64,000 bases of DNA from JAICMB01 sp963838885 (GTDB taxonomy: Bacteria; Acidobacteriota; Terriglobia; Bryobacterales; Bryobacteraceae). How positions within the stretch are numbered: position 1 is the stretch's first letter; each line of letters begins with the position of its first letter. The translations under genes were made by a program, and so were the position numbers. The stretch lies in contig CAWITB010000006.1 in NCBI GenBank assembly GCA_963838885.1, positions 248,001-312,000 of the forward strand, given 5' to 3'. Of the stretch, positions 62,790-64,000 are shown piece by piece. The notes beneath the pieces were generated by a model. It was not told the origin of the DNA. It did not search any database and worked only from the letters and a program-made list of their open reading frames with translations.

Positions 62790-64000
62790 ATGGGAGCCGA
62801 AAAAGAGCGCCTCCTCGAATCGCAGCGGCACGAGAAACATTGGGAGCGCTGGGGCCCCTATCTAGCCGAGCGCGCCTGGGCGAATCCGCGCGAAGATTAC
62901 AGCGCCAATGGCGATGCCTGGAACTATTTCACTCACGATGACGCGCGCTCCCGCGCCTACCGCTGGACCGAAGATGGCATTCTCGGAATCTGCGATAACC
63001 ACCAGCGCTTGTGTTTCGCCATCGCGCTCTGGAACGGACGCGATCCTATTTTGAAGGAGCGCCTCTTCGGCCTCTCCGGCCCGCAAGGTAATCACGGCGA
63101 AGACGTCAAGGAATATTACTACTATCTCGATTCCACGCCCACGCACTCCTACATGAAGGGTCTGTATAAATACCCGCAGCTCGAATACCCCTACGAGCAT
63201 CTGGTAAAAGTGAACGGCGGCCGCAACCGCACGATGCCGGAGTACGAATTAATCGACACCGGCATCTTCGATCAGAATCGTTATTTCGACGTTTTCGTCG
63301 AATACGCCAAGGCCGACTACAACGACATCCTCATCCGGGTGACAGCCGTCAACCGCGGCCCGGATCCCGCGCTGCTTCACCTTCTGCCCACCATCTGGTT
63401 TCGCAATACCTGGTCTTGGGGCTACACGCACGCGCCCCGCCCGGCTTTGCATCGAGAGAACGCGAATTGCATCGGAATCACCGAGCCGACGCTGGGGTTC
63501 TATACCTTCGAATTCGACGGCAACCCCGAACTGCTGTTTACCGACAACGACACCAACGTCGAGCGCCTCTACCATCAATCCGATCCCGGCGCTCATTTCA
63601 AGGATTCGTTCCACGATTACATTATTGGAAAGCGCAAGGACGCCGTCCGGCCGGACGCAACCGGCACCAAATCGTGCGCCTGGTATCAACTCAAGCTCGC
63701 CGCCGGAGCCAGCCGGACGCTGTACTTCCGGCTGCATGAAAATCCGGGCAGCGCCGCCGATTTCGATGGAATCTTCCAACAGCGCATTGCGGAAGCGGAC
63801 GAGTTTTACAGCTTCGCTCCCGATAGTCTGTCCGCGGACGGCCGCGCGGTGCAGCGCCAGGCTTTCGCCGGCCTACTGTGGAGTAAGCAGTTTTATAACT
63901 ACGTCGTCGAGCAATGGCTCGATGGCGATCCCGCCTATCCGCCTCCCCCTCCGCAACGCAAAGAAGGGCGCAACAGCTCCTGGACGCACATTTACAACGA
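62790..64000 (+). CDS. MGH1-like (GH63-related) glucosidase, 3' part cut off by the window edge
   Basis: The 403 codons seen start MGAEKERLLESQRHEKHWER and show the N-terminal beta-sandwich domain of bacterial GH63/MGH1-like glycosidases: FTHDDARSRAYRWTEDGILG, LCFAIALWNGRDPILKERLF, NHGEDVKEYYYYLDSTPTHS, YFDVFVEYAKADYNDILIRV, and LLPTIWFRNTWSWGY. The catalytic (alpha/alpha)6 barrel begins near the edge (RQAFAGLLWSKQFYNYVVEQ). Intact relatives have about 870-900 residues. Substrate may be mannosylglycerate, glucosylglycerate or a glucoside. The start ATG is 4 bp after the previous stop, so coupled. Confidence 0.9.
   Translation, partial: MGAEKERLLESQRHEKHWERWGPYLAERAWANPREDYSANGDAWNYFTHDDARSRAYRWTEDGILGICDNHQRLCFAIALWNGRDPILKERLFGLSGPQGNHGEDVKEYYYYLDSTPTHSYMKGLYKYPQLEYPYEHLVKVNGGRNRTMPEYELIDTGIFDQNRYFDVFVEYAKADYNDILIRVTAVNRGPDPALLHLLPTIWFRNTWSWGYTHAPRPALHRENANCIGITEPTLGFYTFEFDGNPELLFTDNDTNVERLYHQSDPGAHFKDSFHDYIIGKRKDAVRPDATGTKSCAWYQLKLAAGASRTLYFRLHENPGSAADFDGIFQQRIAEADEFYSFAPDSLSADGRAVQRQAFAGLLWSKQFYNYVVEQWLDGDPAYPPPPPQRKEGRNSSWTHIYN

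Overview
The window looks like a piece of a chromosome from an acidobacterium of the Bryobacterales/Solibacter type. This is inferred from gene content: two orphan MacB/FtsX permeases of the acidobacterial 'ADOP' kind, an Oar/SusC-like outer-membrane protein with an N-terminal carboxypeptidase-regulatory domain, many small secreted proteins with 'ACAQ/LFAQ' signal-peptide ends, a Tat-type Gfo/Idh/MocA oxidoreductase, and frequent GTG and TTG starts. The DNA is GC-rich. I see no rRNA, tRNA, CRISPR array, phage or complete insertion sequence.

Layout. 1-8.6 kb: a cut-off glycosyltransferase 9 gene, an FMN reductase, ADOP permease 1, a damaged stretch where an alpha/beta hydrolase and an M48 peptidase fragment run into an AAC(6')-like acetyltransferase, and a split LigD repair pair (polymerase and ligase). 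8.6-14.4 kb: a myo-inositol oxygenase/SnoaL pair, a secreted peroxiredoxin whose catalytic cysteine codon is an in-frame TGA followed by a hairpin (probable selenoprotein), ADOP permease 2, and several gene relics (HAF repeats, hydrolase tail, permease tail, sulfotransferase). 14.5-20 kb: two HtrA-type serine proteases translationally coupled to a LuxR-type regulator with a degenerate receiver, an oxidoreductase, and an M48-like membrane protein without its zinc motif. 20.7-26.6 kb: a tightly packed exopolysaccharide operon (XrtA-type deacetylase, methyltransferase, GT2, asparagine-synthase-like amidotransferase, frameshifted GT4).

27.5-33.6 kb: a proton-translocating transhydrogenase operon (pntAA, pntAB, pntB) running on into an unknown gene and an FHA-GAF-sigma54 activator, with a repeat array just downstream that may be the activator's target. 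34-48.6 kb: secreted proteins, then a probable pectin/uronate cluster (MFS transporter, DegT aminotransferase, GH28 polygalacturonase, Oar-like outer-membrane protein, ROK repressor), alanine dehydrogenase and a YprB-like exonuclease broken by a frameshift. 48.6-64 kb: a fused indolepyruvate-type 2-oxoacid:ferredoxin oxidoreductase, a secreted GH13 amylase, housekeeping genes (nadD, rnhA, dus, sppA), cell-envelope proteins, and the start of an MGH1-like glycosidase.

Two themes deserve attention: the probable selenocysteine peroxiredoxin at 10232-10792, and an unusual density of relics and single-base frameshifts. Relics that consist only of a gene's end must be real decay. The isolated one-base shifts in otherwise complete genes (GT4, YprB-like, alpha/beta hydrolase) could be either mutations or sequencing errors; the sequence alone cannot decide.
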